From an uncultured Bacillota bacterium (lineage in GTDB: Bacteria; Bacillota; Clostridia; Caldicoprobacterales; UBA3941): 5,784 bases of DNA. The translations under genes and the position numbers were made by a program. The stretch lies in assembly GCA_937960725.1 (NCBI GenBank), contig CALGOY010000073.1, forward strand, positions 1 to 5,784, read 5' to 3'. Shown piece by piece: positions 1 through 5,784 of this stretch (its first letter is position 1; each line of letters begins with the position of its first letter). The notes beneath the pieces are model-generated. The model was given only the letters and a program-made list of their open reading frames with translations. It had not been told where the DNA came from and searched no databases.

Positions 1-731
1 TAGCGGGGGATATTGTACATGCCCAGGTTGATTCATTTTGGTGGAGGGGGCATTCCTACTATGACCTATGGTGGAGGGGAACATGGGAAAAAGAAGGAGG
101 CGGTTGCACTTTAAATCATGCTATTCACCATATTGATATGCTGATCTGGCTGATGGGAATGCCGGAGGAGGTTTCAGCCCTGATGAGCAATGTGGCCCAT
201 GACAACGCAGAGGTGGAAGATATATCTGTAGCAGTGCTTAAGTATAAGAATGGAGCAATGGGACAAATCACCAGCTCTGTTGTACACCATGGAGAGGAAC
301 AGCAAATCGTTCTCCAAGGAAAAAAAGCACGAATCTCAGCACCATGGGATGTCTACGCTTCAGTTGCTTCTAGCAATGGATTTCCTATAGGGCGGGATGA
401 AGAGTTGGAAAAGGAGCTACAAAACTTTTATGATAAGTTACCCAGCCTCAAATACACAGGCCACACCGCACAGATCGATGATGTCCTATCAGCAATAGAA
501 AATAAGGGAGAAGTATTAATTTCTGGATATGATGGCAGGAATGCACTAGAATTAATAACAGCTATTTATAAGTCCGCAAGTGCTAAACAGATAGTGAAAC
601 TTCCTCTTCCGAAGGACGATGCTTTTTATACCGTGTCAGGCATACGGGCCAATGTTCCATATTTCTATGAAAAGAAAGTTTCAATAGAAAATTTTGATGA
701 TGAAACTATTACATTTGGAAAGATTACATGA
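1..731 (+). CDS. Gfo/Idh/MocA-family oxidoreductase, 5'-truncated (C-terminal part)
   Basis: Probable NAD(P)-dependent cytoplasmic sugar or polyol dehydrogenase; the substrate cannot be told. The frame is open from base 3 to the TGA at 729-731, giving 242 visible residues. The ATG at 138 is internal: the 45 codons before it encode conserved family sequence, including WWRGTWEKEGGG and LNHAIHHID (nt 93-137), the C-terminal-domain motif whose histidines and aspartate lie at the active site. What is visible is the alpha/beta C-terminal domain, with the usual nGalGqits-like strand (KNGAMGQITSS) and a late GYDGRNALELITAIYKSA helix. The Rossmann domain (roughly 120-150 residues in this family) and the start lie upstream of the window. 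It ends 46 nt before the next oxidoreductase gene and is probably co-transcribed with it. It is not a close duplicate of that neighbour: the motifs around the active-site histidine differ. Family assignment is firm; function is open. Confidence 0.9.
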   Translation, partial: AGDIVHAQVDSFWWRGHSYYDLWWRGTWEKEGGGCTLNHAIHHIDMLIWLMGMPEEVSALMSNVAHDNAEVEDISVAVLKYKNGAMGQITSSVVHHGEEQQIVLQGKKARISAPWDVYASVASSNGFPIGRDEELEKELQNFYDKLPSLKYTGHTAQIDDVLSAIENKGEVLISGYDGRNALELITAIYKSASAKQIVKLPLPKDDAFYTVSGIRANVPYFYEKKVSIENFDDETITFGKIT

Positions 732-762
732 ACCAAAATAGCCATTTGACCTTGTATGACAT

Positions 763-770
763 GGAGGTGA
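763..770 (+). promoter_or_regulatory. Ribosome binding site deciding the start at 778
   Basis: GGAGGTGA is a near-perfect anti-Shine-Dalgarno match. It lies 7 nt before the ATG at 778 and only 4 nt before the in-frame TTG at 775, so the ATG is the better start. Confidence 0.85.
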
Positions 771-777
771 TTTATTG

Positions 778-1848
778 ATGAGCAGACAGGATGGCATGTA
801 CTATATGCCAGAAAGCAGTGCTAAAAAAGTTTGCGAAGAAGGAGAGTTTATTTTTGCTGCCATAGGATTAGACCACGGCCATATATATGGCATGTCCAAG
901 GGGTTGATAGAAGCCGGTGCCCAATTAAAGTGGGTTTATGATCCAGATCCGGCGAAAGTAGAAGCTTTCCGAAAAGCATATCCCCAGGTTCAAGTAGCCC
1001 GCAGCATGGATGAGATATTAATGGATGAATCAGTACATTTAGTAGCCAGCGCGGCCATACCTTGCGATAGGTGCGATATAGGCTTAAAAGCAATGGAGGC
1101 GGGAAAAGACTACTTTGCCGACAAGCCTCCGTTGACTACTATGGAGCAGCTCAGATTAGTTAAGGAAAAAGTAAAAAGCACAAAGAGGAAATATATGGTA
1201 TATTATAGCGAGCGGCTGCACAATGAAGCCTCCGTTTACGCAGGACAATTGGTAGAAAAAGGCGCTATAGGACGAGTAATACAAGTAATTGGGATGGGAC
1301 CCCACAGGGAAGGGCAGGGAAGGCCGGAATGGTTTTATGAAAAAGATAAGTTTGGCGGCATATTGTGCGATATAGGAAGCCATCAGATAGAACAGTTCCT
1401 GTTCTTTACCGGCGCGAAGGATGCAAAAGTCGTATCAGCAAAAGTTGCTAACTATAATCATAAACAATATCCTACATTCGAGGATTTTGGCGATGTAACG
1501 CTAGTTGCTGACAATGGCGCTACAGGATATTTTAGGCTAGATTGGTTTACACCAGACGGGCTTGGTACATGGGGTGATGGAAGGTTATTCATATTAGGAA
1601 CCGATGGATATATAGAAGTTAGAAAATATATCGATATAGCTAGGAACGATGACACAGACCATGTATTTTTAGTAGATAAAAATGGCGAACACTATTTCAA
1701 TGTAAAAGGAAAAGTGGGATTCCCCTTTTTCGGTGAATTAATTTTAGACTGTATAAATAGGACTGAAAATGCCATGACTCAAGAACATATCTTTAAAGCA
1801 ATGGAATTAGCCCTTGAAGCTCAAAACAGCGCAATAAAAATTGAATAA
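778..1848 (+). CDS. Gfo/Idh/MocA-family oxidoreductase
   Basis: Probable cytoplasmic NAD(P)-dependent dehydrogenase, 356 aa, a normal full length for the family. ATG 778 is chosen over TTG 775 from the spacing of the strong ribosome binding site. After a roughly 23-residue N-terminal extension comes the Rossmann domain: strand FIFAAIG, then GLDHGHIYG (30-38) where a typical GxGxxG nucleotide loop would be, an acidic VYDPDP (53-58) after the second strand, and FADKPP (113-118), the counterpart of the family's EKP motif with its conserved lysine (K116). The C-terminal domain has GPHREGQGRPEWF (174-186) and GGILCDIGSHQIEQF (193-207), where D198 and H202 match the family's catalytic region. It follows the truncated oxidoreductase by 46 nt and precedes a hairpin and a promoter-like region. 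The substrate is unknown; a sugar or sugar-acid derivative is inferred from the neighbouring galactonate genes. Confidence 0.9.
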   Translation: MSRQDGMYYMPESSAKKVCEEGEFIFAAIGLDHGHIYGMSKGLIEAGAQLKWVYDPDPAKVEAFRKAYPQVQVARSMDEILMDESVHLVASAAIPCDRCDIGLKAMEAGKDYFADKPPLTTMEQLRLVKEKVKSTKRKYMVYYSERLHNEASVYAGQLVEKGAIGRVIQVIGMGPHREGQGRPEWFYEKDKFGGILCDIGSHQIEQFLFFTGAKDAKVVSAKVANYNHKQYPTFEDFGDVTLVADNGATGYFRLDWFTPDGLGTWGDGRLFILGTDGYIEVRKYIDIARNDDTDHVFLVDKNGEHYFNVKGKVGFPFFGELILDCINRTENAMTQEHIFKAMELALEAQNSAIKIE

Positions 1849-1867
1849 ATATATTATAGTTAGATAG

Positions 1868-1915
1868 AAAGACTGTAGGGAGTTTTATGTAAATATAAAC
1901 TCTTTACAGTCTTTT
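1868..1915 (+). terminator. Long hairpin, probable rho-independent terminator or attenuator
   Basis: AAAGACTGTA (1868-1877) is perfectly complementary to TACAGTCTTT (1905-1914). The stem continues inward through two G-U pairs (1878-1879 with 1903-1904) and GAGTTTTAT with ATAAACTC (one bulged T), leaving a small loop around 1889-1894, about 20 paired positions in all. It starts 20 nt after the stop of the second oxidoreductase gene. The 3' arm runs into a short T run (1912-1915) that is broken by C and A, so the U-tract is weak. A terminator for the upstream pair of genes is most likely. An mRNA-stabilising or processing hairpin that allows partial read-through is the alternative. Confidence 0.6.
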
Positions 1916-1926
1916 CTAAATATTTA

Positions 1927-1955
1927 TTGTATGATATACTAGAAACTGTTATAAA
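1927..1955 (+). promoter_or_regulatory. Candidate sigma-A promoter for the AKR-kinase-dgoD-aldolase operon
   Basis: Two overlapping possibilities are visible downstream of the hairpin. One is an extended -10, TGATATACT (1932-1940), which matches TGnTATAAT at all but one position but has no good -35. The other is TTGTAT (1927-1932) and TATAAA (1950-1955) separated by 17 nt. Either would start a short leader before the ribosome binding site at 1967-1972. A 10-bp palindrome, TAAATATTTA (1917-1926), lies just upstream, but is too AT-rich to call an operator. No recognisable CcpA cre site is seen. Confidence 0.5.
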
Positions 1956-1966
1956 AATTGTATTTT

Positions 1967-1972
1967 GGGGGG
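1967..1972 (+). promoter_or_regulatory. Ribosome binding site deciding the TTG start at 1979
   Basis: A GGGGGG run lies 6 nt before TTG 1979. It would fall inside the gene if the upstream in-frame TTG at 1958 were the start, which argues for 1979. Confidence 0.65.
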
Positions 1973-1978
1973 ATATAT

Positions 1979-3148
1979 TTGCAAAGCGGGATAAGAAGGA
2001 GAAGATTTGGCAGGACGGGGCTGTATGTAACCGAACTAAGCTTTGGAGCAATGAATCTAAGGCTTTTAGATTCGGTAGATCAAGCCTATGAGATTTTAAA
2101 CTTTGTTTTAGATCAAGGGGTTAATTTAATCGACACTGCCAGAGCATATAATGGGGAAAATGGACAAGGACAGATGGTGGAAAGTGAAGTATTAGTAGGC
2201 AATGCAATTCGCAATAGGGCAGATTTAGATGAACCCATAATTATTATCACTAAAGGCCATGGCTATACTCCCGATGCATTTGATGAAGAACTTTCTACAA
2301 GTCTATCAAAATTAGGCATCGAAGGGAAAGGCGATTTAAAAATAGGTAAAAACGATGTCAAGCTAGTATACTTCCTCCACGGGATCAATGAAAGCCGATG
2401 GAACACCATAAAAACTTCAGGGGTGCTGGATAAGGCACAAAAGGCTAAAGCAGACGGTATCATCAATTACATAGGTTTTTCTAGTCATTATCATGACGTT
2501 CCCCAGATTAAAGAGGCATTAGATACAGGAATTTTTGATGTTGTAGAGCTTCCTTATAATATATTTAACCGCAGTTTAGGAGAAGACGGGGAAATAAATA
2601 TGCTTAAGTACGCCTATGACAAAGATGTAGGGATTGTGAATATGAAAGCCTTCAATGGCAATGGAATGCCAGCGATCTATAGGATGCTAAAAGATTTCAT
2701 CTCAATTGATTATAAAATAATGCTCAATTTTTGCCTAAGCAATCCCTATATAAGCACGGTGGATGCAGGTGCCCGATATGTGGAGGAGTTTAAACAAGAT
2801 ATAGAGGTAGCTTTAGGAGAAAGATTGACAGAAGAGGAGATAAAAAATTACAAGGCGGAGGCAGACAAAATAGCTGGAGATATGGACAAAATATGCCGCG
2901 AATGCCTTCACTGTTTAGAAAAATTTGAATGTCCTCAAGGACTTGATTTTCCAGCGATTTTAGCGCTATATTCCCGTTATATGATAGCAGAAAAACTTAA
3001 CAAAGATAGGTCTGAACTTATAGAACAATACAAACAATTTACGCCAAATGCAAAAGATTGTATTGCCTGTGAACAATGTTTAGAGTGGTGCGAATATAAA
3101 CTCAATATTCCAGGGATGCTTGAAAAAGCCCATGAAGCATTAGTTTAA
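1979..3148 (+). CDS. Aldo/keto reductase with C-terminal 4Fe-4S-type cysteine domain
   Basis: Predicted 389-aa cytoplasmic oxidoreductase: an N-terminal AKR TIM barrel (about residues 1-290) followed by a ferredoxin-like tail. TTG 1979 is chosen because the G-rich ribosome binding site lies 6 nt upstream; TTG 1958 would precede it. The opening FGRTGLYVTELSFGAM is typical of the AKR family. The catalytic tetrad is intact: D52 (LIDTA), Y57 (RAYN), K92 (IITKGH) and H134 (YFLHG). The tail carries two cysteine quartets, C306/C309/C312/C318 (CxxCxxCx5CP) and C361/C364/C367/C371 (CxxCxxCx3C), able in principle to hold two 4Fe-4S clusters. The family is common in anaerobic Firmicutes, and few members have known substrates. 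The gene is the first after the candidate promoter and lies 41 nt before the sugar-acid kinase gene, so it probably shares that operon. A role in oxidising or reducing a galactose-related sugar is inference only. Confidence 0.9.
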   Translation: MQSGIRRRRFGRTGLYVTELSFGAMNLRLLDSVDQAYEILNFVLDQGVNLIDTARAYNGENGQGQMVESEVLVGNAIRNRADLDEPIIIITKGHGYTPDAFDEELSTSLSKLGIEGKGDLKIGKNDVKLVYFLHGINESRWNTIKTSGVLDKAQKAKADGIINYIGFSSHYHDVPQIKEALDTGIFDVVELPYNIFNRSLGEDGEINMLKYAYDKDVGIVNMKAFNGNGMPAIYRMLKDFISIDYKIMLNFCLSNPYISTVDAGARYVEEFKQDIEVALGERLTEEEIKNYKAEADKIAGDMDKICRECLHCLEKFECPQGLDFPAILALYSRYMIAEKLNKDRSELIEQYKQFTPNAKDCIACEQCLEWCEYKLNIPGMLEKAHEALV

Positions 3149-3189
3149 AGTCAAACTAAAGAAAAATATATAGAAAAGGATGATGCAAA

Positions 3190-4140
3190 ATGCTTGATGT
3201 TGTAACAATAGGTGAAACAATGATTATGTTCAGTCCAAGGGGACAAGGCCGTCTCAGATATATCAATGAATTTTATAAAAGCTTGGCAGGTTCAGAAAGT
3301 AATGTGGCTATCGGACTGTGTAGATTGGGCCATACTGCAGGCTGGATAAGCAGGGTAGGGCGGGACGAGTTCGGGCGGTATATAATAAAAGAATTGCGGG
3401 GCGAAGGGGTAGATGTTTCGCAGGTCAAGACAGACGAACAGGCCCTAACTGGTATCATGTTTAAAGAGATACGCCCGGGACGGGAAAGCATAGTAACCTA
3501 TTACCGCAAAGGCTCTGCAGCCAGCTATATGAGCAAAGACGATTTAGACGAAGATTATATTAGACAATCTAAAATTTTACATATCACCGGTATTACCCCT
3601 GCCTTAAGCTTGAGCTGTCGGGAAACGATTTATAGGGCCATAGAAATTGCCAAAACTCATAATGTACTTATAAGTTTTGATCCTAATATTCGATATAAGC
3701 TGTGGAGCGAGGAAGAAGCTCGGAAAGTATTGTTTGACATTACTACTAAATGTGACATCATACTTCCAGGCTTAGATGAGGCCCAATTTATACTTGGCAC
3801 TTCCGGGATTGATGATACCATAGATAAGCTCTTGCAGCTGGGGGTTAAGAAGATAGCCATAAAAGTTGGAGCAGAGGGCTGCTGGGTGGCTGACTCACAG
3901 GGCAGAGCTCAAGTCCCAGGATTTGATCCCGGAGTAATTGTAGATCCTGTTGGAGCAGGAGATGCCTTTGCAGCTGGCTTTCTATCGGGTATATTGGAGG
4001 GCAAGAGCCTAGAGGGATGTGGACGGATGGCCAACGCCATGGGAGCGATGGCATTGACAGCCCCTGGCGACTATGAGGGCGTTCCGACTAGGGAGGAATT
4101 AGATGTCTTTATGAATAACGATGAAGAAATAACTAGATAA
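3190..4140 (+). CDS. kdgK: 2-keto-3-deoxygluconate (KDG) kinase, PfkB family; probably acts on KDGal here
   Basis: ATP-dependent sugar kinase of 316 aa that phosphorylates 2-keto-3-deoxy sugar acids at the 6-position. ATG 3190 has an AGGATGA-type ribosome binding site about 6 nt upstream. PfkB features appear in order: the TIGETMIMFSP N-terminus typical of KDG kinases, AGSESNVA (33-40) in the position of the GGxxxN substrate-binding signature, YYRKGSA (104-110) and SFDPNIR (162-168), which hold the tyrosine and arginine residues used to grip the KDG carboxylate in this group, and DPVGAGDAFAAGF (252-264), the second PfkB signature with catalytic base D258. The next gene, dgoD, makes 2-keto-3-deoxygalactonate, so the in vivo substrate is probably that C4 epimer of KDG. 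It replaces the unrelated DgoK kinase of the enteric galactonate operon. Ribokinase or fructokinase activity is less likely given the KDG-type motifs. Confidence 0.88.
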   Translation: MLDVVTIGETMIMFSPRGQGRLRYINEFYKSLAGSESNVAIGLCRLGHTAGWISRVGRDEFGRYIIKELRGEGVDVSQVKTDEQALTGIMFKEIRPGRESIVTYYRKGSAASYMSKDDLDEDYIRQSKILHITGITPALSLSCRETIYRAIEIAKTHNVLISFDPNIRYKLWSEEEARKVLFDITTKCDIILPGLDEAQFILGTSGIDDTIDKLLQLGVKKIAIKVGAEGCWVADSQGRAQVPGFDPGVIVDPVGAGDAFAAGFLSGILEGKSLEGCGRMANAMGAMALTAPGDYEGVPTREELDVFMNNDEEITR

Positions 4141-4161
4141 CTCTTTTTAAATAATTGGATT

Positions 4162-4167
4162 AGGGGG
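4162..4167 (+). promoter_or_regulatory. Ribosome binding site for the GTG start of dgoD
   Basis: AGGGGG lies 7 nt before GTG 4175. The resulting N-terminus ([15 protein letters not shown]) lines up residue for residue with my recollection of enteric DgoD, which supports the GTG start. Confidence 0.75.
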
Positions 4168-4174
4168 CTCAAAA

Positions 4175-5323
4175 GTGAAGATAAGAAAGATGAAGCTATA
4201 TAAGGTGCCTCCGCGCTGGCTTTTTCTTAAGATAACTACCGATGATGGTATAGAGGGATGGGGCGAGCCTATAGTAGAAGGCAGAGCAGATACTGTCAAG
4301 ACAGCGGTGGAGGAGATGAGCGATTATTTGATAGGTAAAGAAGCTGGAAATATAGAGGATTTATGGCAGGTCCTCTACCGCGGTGGCTTCTACAGGGGTG
4401 GACCTATTTTAATGAGCGCTATCTCCGGCATAGAACAAGCATTATGGGATATAAAAGGAAAGAGGCTGGGAGTGCCTGTATATGAGCTTTTGGGAGGAGC
4501 AGTACGCGATAAGCTTAGGGTTTATTGCTGGATCGGTGGGGATAAACCTTCCAATGTGGTAGCTGATGCAAAAGAAAAGGTAAAAGCCGGCTATACAGCT
4601 TTAAAGATGAATGCGACGGAAGAGATGGGATGGATTGATTCCCATTCTAAAATAGACGCAGCGGTAGAGCGGTTGGCTGCCATTAGGGAAGCGATAGGAT
4701 ATGACGTAGATATTGCAATAGATTTTCATGGAAGAGTTCATAAGACTATGGCGCGGATATTGATAAAAGAACTAGAGCCGTTCAAACCCATGTTTATAGA
4801 AGAACCGGTGCTGCCAGAAAACAACGAAGCCTTAAAAGAGCTGCGGGTCCATACAACTATTCCAATTGCAACTGGAGAGCGGATGTACACCCGCTGGGAT
4901 TTTAAGAGTATATTAGAAGATGGAGCGGTAGATATAATCCAGCCAGATTTAAGCCACGCTGGTGGAATATGGGAGACAAGAAAAATAGCAGCTATGGCTG
5001 AGGCCTACGACGTGGCGGTGGCTCCCCATTGCCCTCTAGGCCCCATTGCCCTGGCTTCCTGCTTGCAGTTAGATTTCTGCACTCCCAATGCCTTTATACA
5101 GGAACAGAGCCTGGGAATTCATTATAACAAGGGATCTGACCTGTTAGATTATTTGGAAAACCCCGATGTATTCCAATATAAAGATGGATACGTTGAGAAA
5201 TTGACGGAGCCGGGACTGGGAATCAAGATCAACGAAGAGAAGGTAAAGGAAATGGCTAAGCAGGGGCATAGATGGAGAAATCCTGTTTGGCGGACAGAGG
5301 ACGGAGTGGTGACCGAATGGTAG
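4175..5323 (+). CDS. dgoD: D-galactonate dehydratase (enolase superfamily, mandelate racemase subgroup)
   Basis: Mg-dependent cytoplasmic enzyme that dehydrates D-galactonate to 2-keto-3-deoxy-D-galactonate, the first committed step of the De Ley-Doudoroff pathway. At 382 aa it has the same length as E. coli DgoD as I recall it and can be aligned without gaps. The N-terminal capping domain includes [20 protein letters not shown] and [16 protein letters not shown]. In the barrel, the metal ligands D183 (DFHGRV), E209 (FIEEP) and E235 (TGERM) are present, with H185 as one acid/base, H285 (APHCPLGP) with partner D258 (QPDLSHAGG) as the other, and E310 ([12 protein letters not shown]). The C-terminus WRNPVWR...EW is also DgoD-like. 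The start is GTG. It lies 34 nt after the kinase gene and overlaps the aldolase start by 7 nt. Other acid-sugar dehydratases of the superfamily are possible but less likely, since every catalytic position matches DgoD. Confidence 0.95.
   Translation: MKIRKMKLYKVPPRWLFLKITTDDGIEGWGEPIVEGRADTVKTAVEEMSDYLIGKEAGNIEDLWQVLYRGGFYRGGPILMSAISGIEQALWDIKGKRLGVPVYELLGGAVRDKLRVYCWIGGDKPSNVVADAKEKVKAGYTALKMNATEEMGWIDSHSKIDAAVERLAAIREAIGYDVDIAIDFHGRVHKTMARILIKELEPFKPMFIEEPVLPENNEALKELRVHTTIPIATGERMYTRWDFKSILEDGAVDIIQPDLSHAGGIWETRKIAAMAEAYDVAVAPHCPLGPIALASCLQLDFCTPNAFIQEQSLGIHYNKGSDLLDYLENPDVFQYKDGYVEKLTEPGLGIKINEEKVKEMAKQGHRWRNPVWRTEDGVVTEW
5303..5306 (+). promoter_or_regulatory. Ribosome binding site of the aldolase, inside dgoD
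   Basis: GGAG within the last codons of dgoD lies 10 nt before ATG 5317. With the overlapping stop and start (ATGGTAG), this suggests translational coupling. Confidence 0.5.
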
Positions 5324-5784
5324 CTGAACTTCTTAGAATAATAAGCAAATATAAGCTGGTTGCAATTGTTCGGGGTATAGAAGAAAAAGATGTAGACAAA
5401 GTAGTAGAGGCCTTATATCAAGCTGGTATTAGAGCTGTGGAAATTGCAATGAACACATCTGGAGCCCTTAGAATGATCGAAGCTGTAAAAGACAAGTTTG
5501 GTGAAAAAATGTTGATAGGGGCAGGTACTGTTTTAGATCCTGAGAGCGCCCGAAATTCCATACAGGCGGGAGCGGATTTTATACTCTCGCCTACCCTATC
5601 CCTGCCAGTCATTGAGATGTGCAACCGCTACAGCAAATTGGCCGTTCCAGGGGTACTGACCCCTACTGAGATACTGACAGCATGGGAAGCGGGAGCCCAA
5701 CTGGTTAAGATATTTCCAGCTAGGGCATTTGGTCCCAAATATATAAGGGATATAAAAGGACCACTGCCGCAGGTTGAGATGATG
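5317..5784 (+). CDS. eda: 2-keto-3-deoxy-6-phosphogluconate/galactonate aldolase (Eda/DgoA family), 3'-truncated
   Basis: Class I aldolase that splits KDPGal (or KDPG) into pyruvate and glyceraldehyde 3-phosphate. It closes the pathway begun by the kinase and dgoD. The frame is open from ATG 5317 to the window edge, 156 residues of an expected 205-215, so only the last part of the barrel is missing. Visible family features are VAIVRG (15-20), [11 protein letters not shown] (41-51) with catalytic E42, IGAGTVLDP (67-75) with T71, SPTLSLPVI (91-99), PGVLTPTE (111-118), and VKIFPA (130-135) with the Schiff-base lysine K131. Asparagine (N46) stands where classical Eda has the arginine of its LRT motif; enteric DgoA has LNS there as I recall. 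The AFGPKYI stretch after the lysine also resembles DgoA. PGVLTPTE, however, is Eda-like, so the choice between the two names rests mainly on context. The start codon overlaps the dgoD stop. Confidence 0.93.
   Translation, partial: MVAELLRIISKYKLVAIVRGIEEKDVDKVVEALYQAGIRAVEIAMNTSGALRMIEAVKDKFGEKMLIGAGTVLDPESARNSIQAGADFILSPTLSLPVIEMCNRYSKLAVPGVLTPTEILTAWEAGAQLVKIFPARAFGPKYIRDIKGPLPQVEMM

Noticed and set aside
138..731. A 197-aa gene starting at ATG 138
   Set aside because: The frame is open upstream to base 3 and the upstream codons encode conserved family motifs (WWRGTWEKEGGG, LNHAIHHID), so ATG 138 is an internal methionine of a longer gene.
775..777. TTG at 775 as the start of the second oxidoreductase
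   Set aside because: It lies only 4 nt from a strong ribosome binding site; the adjacent ATG at 778 is better spaced and a stronger start codon.
1..1848. Tandem duplication of Gfo/Idh/MocA genes
   Set aside because: The two proteins share only general family features; their active-site motifs and C-terminal sequences differ, so they are separate subfamilies.
1958..1978. TTG at 1958 as the start of the aldo/keto reductase
   Set aside because: It would put the G-rich ribosome binding site inside the coding sequence and has no such site before it; TTG 1979 fits better.
1849..1978. Riboswitch or small RNA in the intergenic gap
   Set aside because: Apart from one simple hairpin there is no multi-helix conserved core of a known riboswitch class, and the leader after the candidate promoter is too short.
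1860..2051. 63-aa minus-strand reading frame over the intergenic gap
   Set aside because: It runs across the hairpin and into the aldo/keto reductase coding region, has low-complexity hydrophobic content and no family resemblance.
5418..5624. 68-aa minus-strand reading frame near the window end, and similar minus-strand frames inside the other genes
   Set aside because: They lie antisense to strongly conserved coding sequence and show no domain features; they are by-products of codon use on the + strand.

Overview
The window is a single-direction (+ strand) block of sugar and sugar-acid catabolism genes. It probably comes from a Clostridia-like Firmicute: coding sequence is AT-leaning and rich in ATA, AGA and AGG codons, ribosome binding sites are strong and G-rich, TTG and GTG starts occur, and one gene encodes a ferredoxin-like Fe-S aldo/keto reductase of a kind common in anaerobes. 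The genus cannot be told from sequence alone.

Layout. (1) 1-731: the C-terminal part of a Gfo/Idh/MocA-family oxidoreductase whose start lies before the window; the reading frame is open from base 3. (2) 778-1848: a complete second Gfo/Idh/MocA oxidoreductase of a different subfamily. (3) 1849-1978: the only sizeable intergenic gap, with a 47-nt hairpin that could be a terminator or attenuator, followed by promoter-like sequence. (4) 1979-3148: an aldo/keto reductase with a C-terminal two-quartet cysteine domain. (5) 3190-4140: a PfkB-type 2-keto-3-deoxygluconate kinase. (6) 4175-5323: D-galactonate dehydratase (DgoD), the most securely identified gene. (7) 5317-5784: a KDPG/KDPGal aldolase (Eda/DgoA family), overlapping dgoD by 7 nt and cut off by the window end.

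How they fit together. The last three genes form a complete De Ley-Doudoroff route: D-galactonate is dehydrated to 2-keto-3-deoxygalactonate, phosphorylated, then split to pyruvate and glyceraldehyde 3-phosphate. The kinase is of the PfkB/KdgK type and not the DgoK type of enteric bacteria. The three upstream redox enzymes have no assignable substrates from sequence. The simplest inference is that they oxidise or interconvert a galactose-type sugar or derivative before the lower pathway. The hairpin and promoter suggest that the two Gfo/Idh/MocA genes and the AKR-kgk-dgoD-aldolase group can be transcribed as separate units.

No mobile element, CRISPR array, tRNA, rRNA or clear riboswitch was seen. 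The content is a recognisable catabolic operon with some unusual features, and I do not see strong evidence of a wholly undescribed system.
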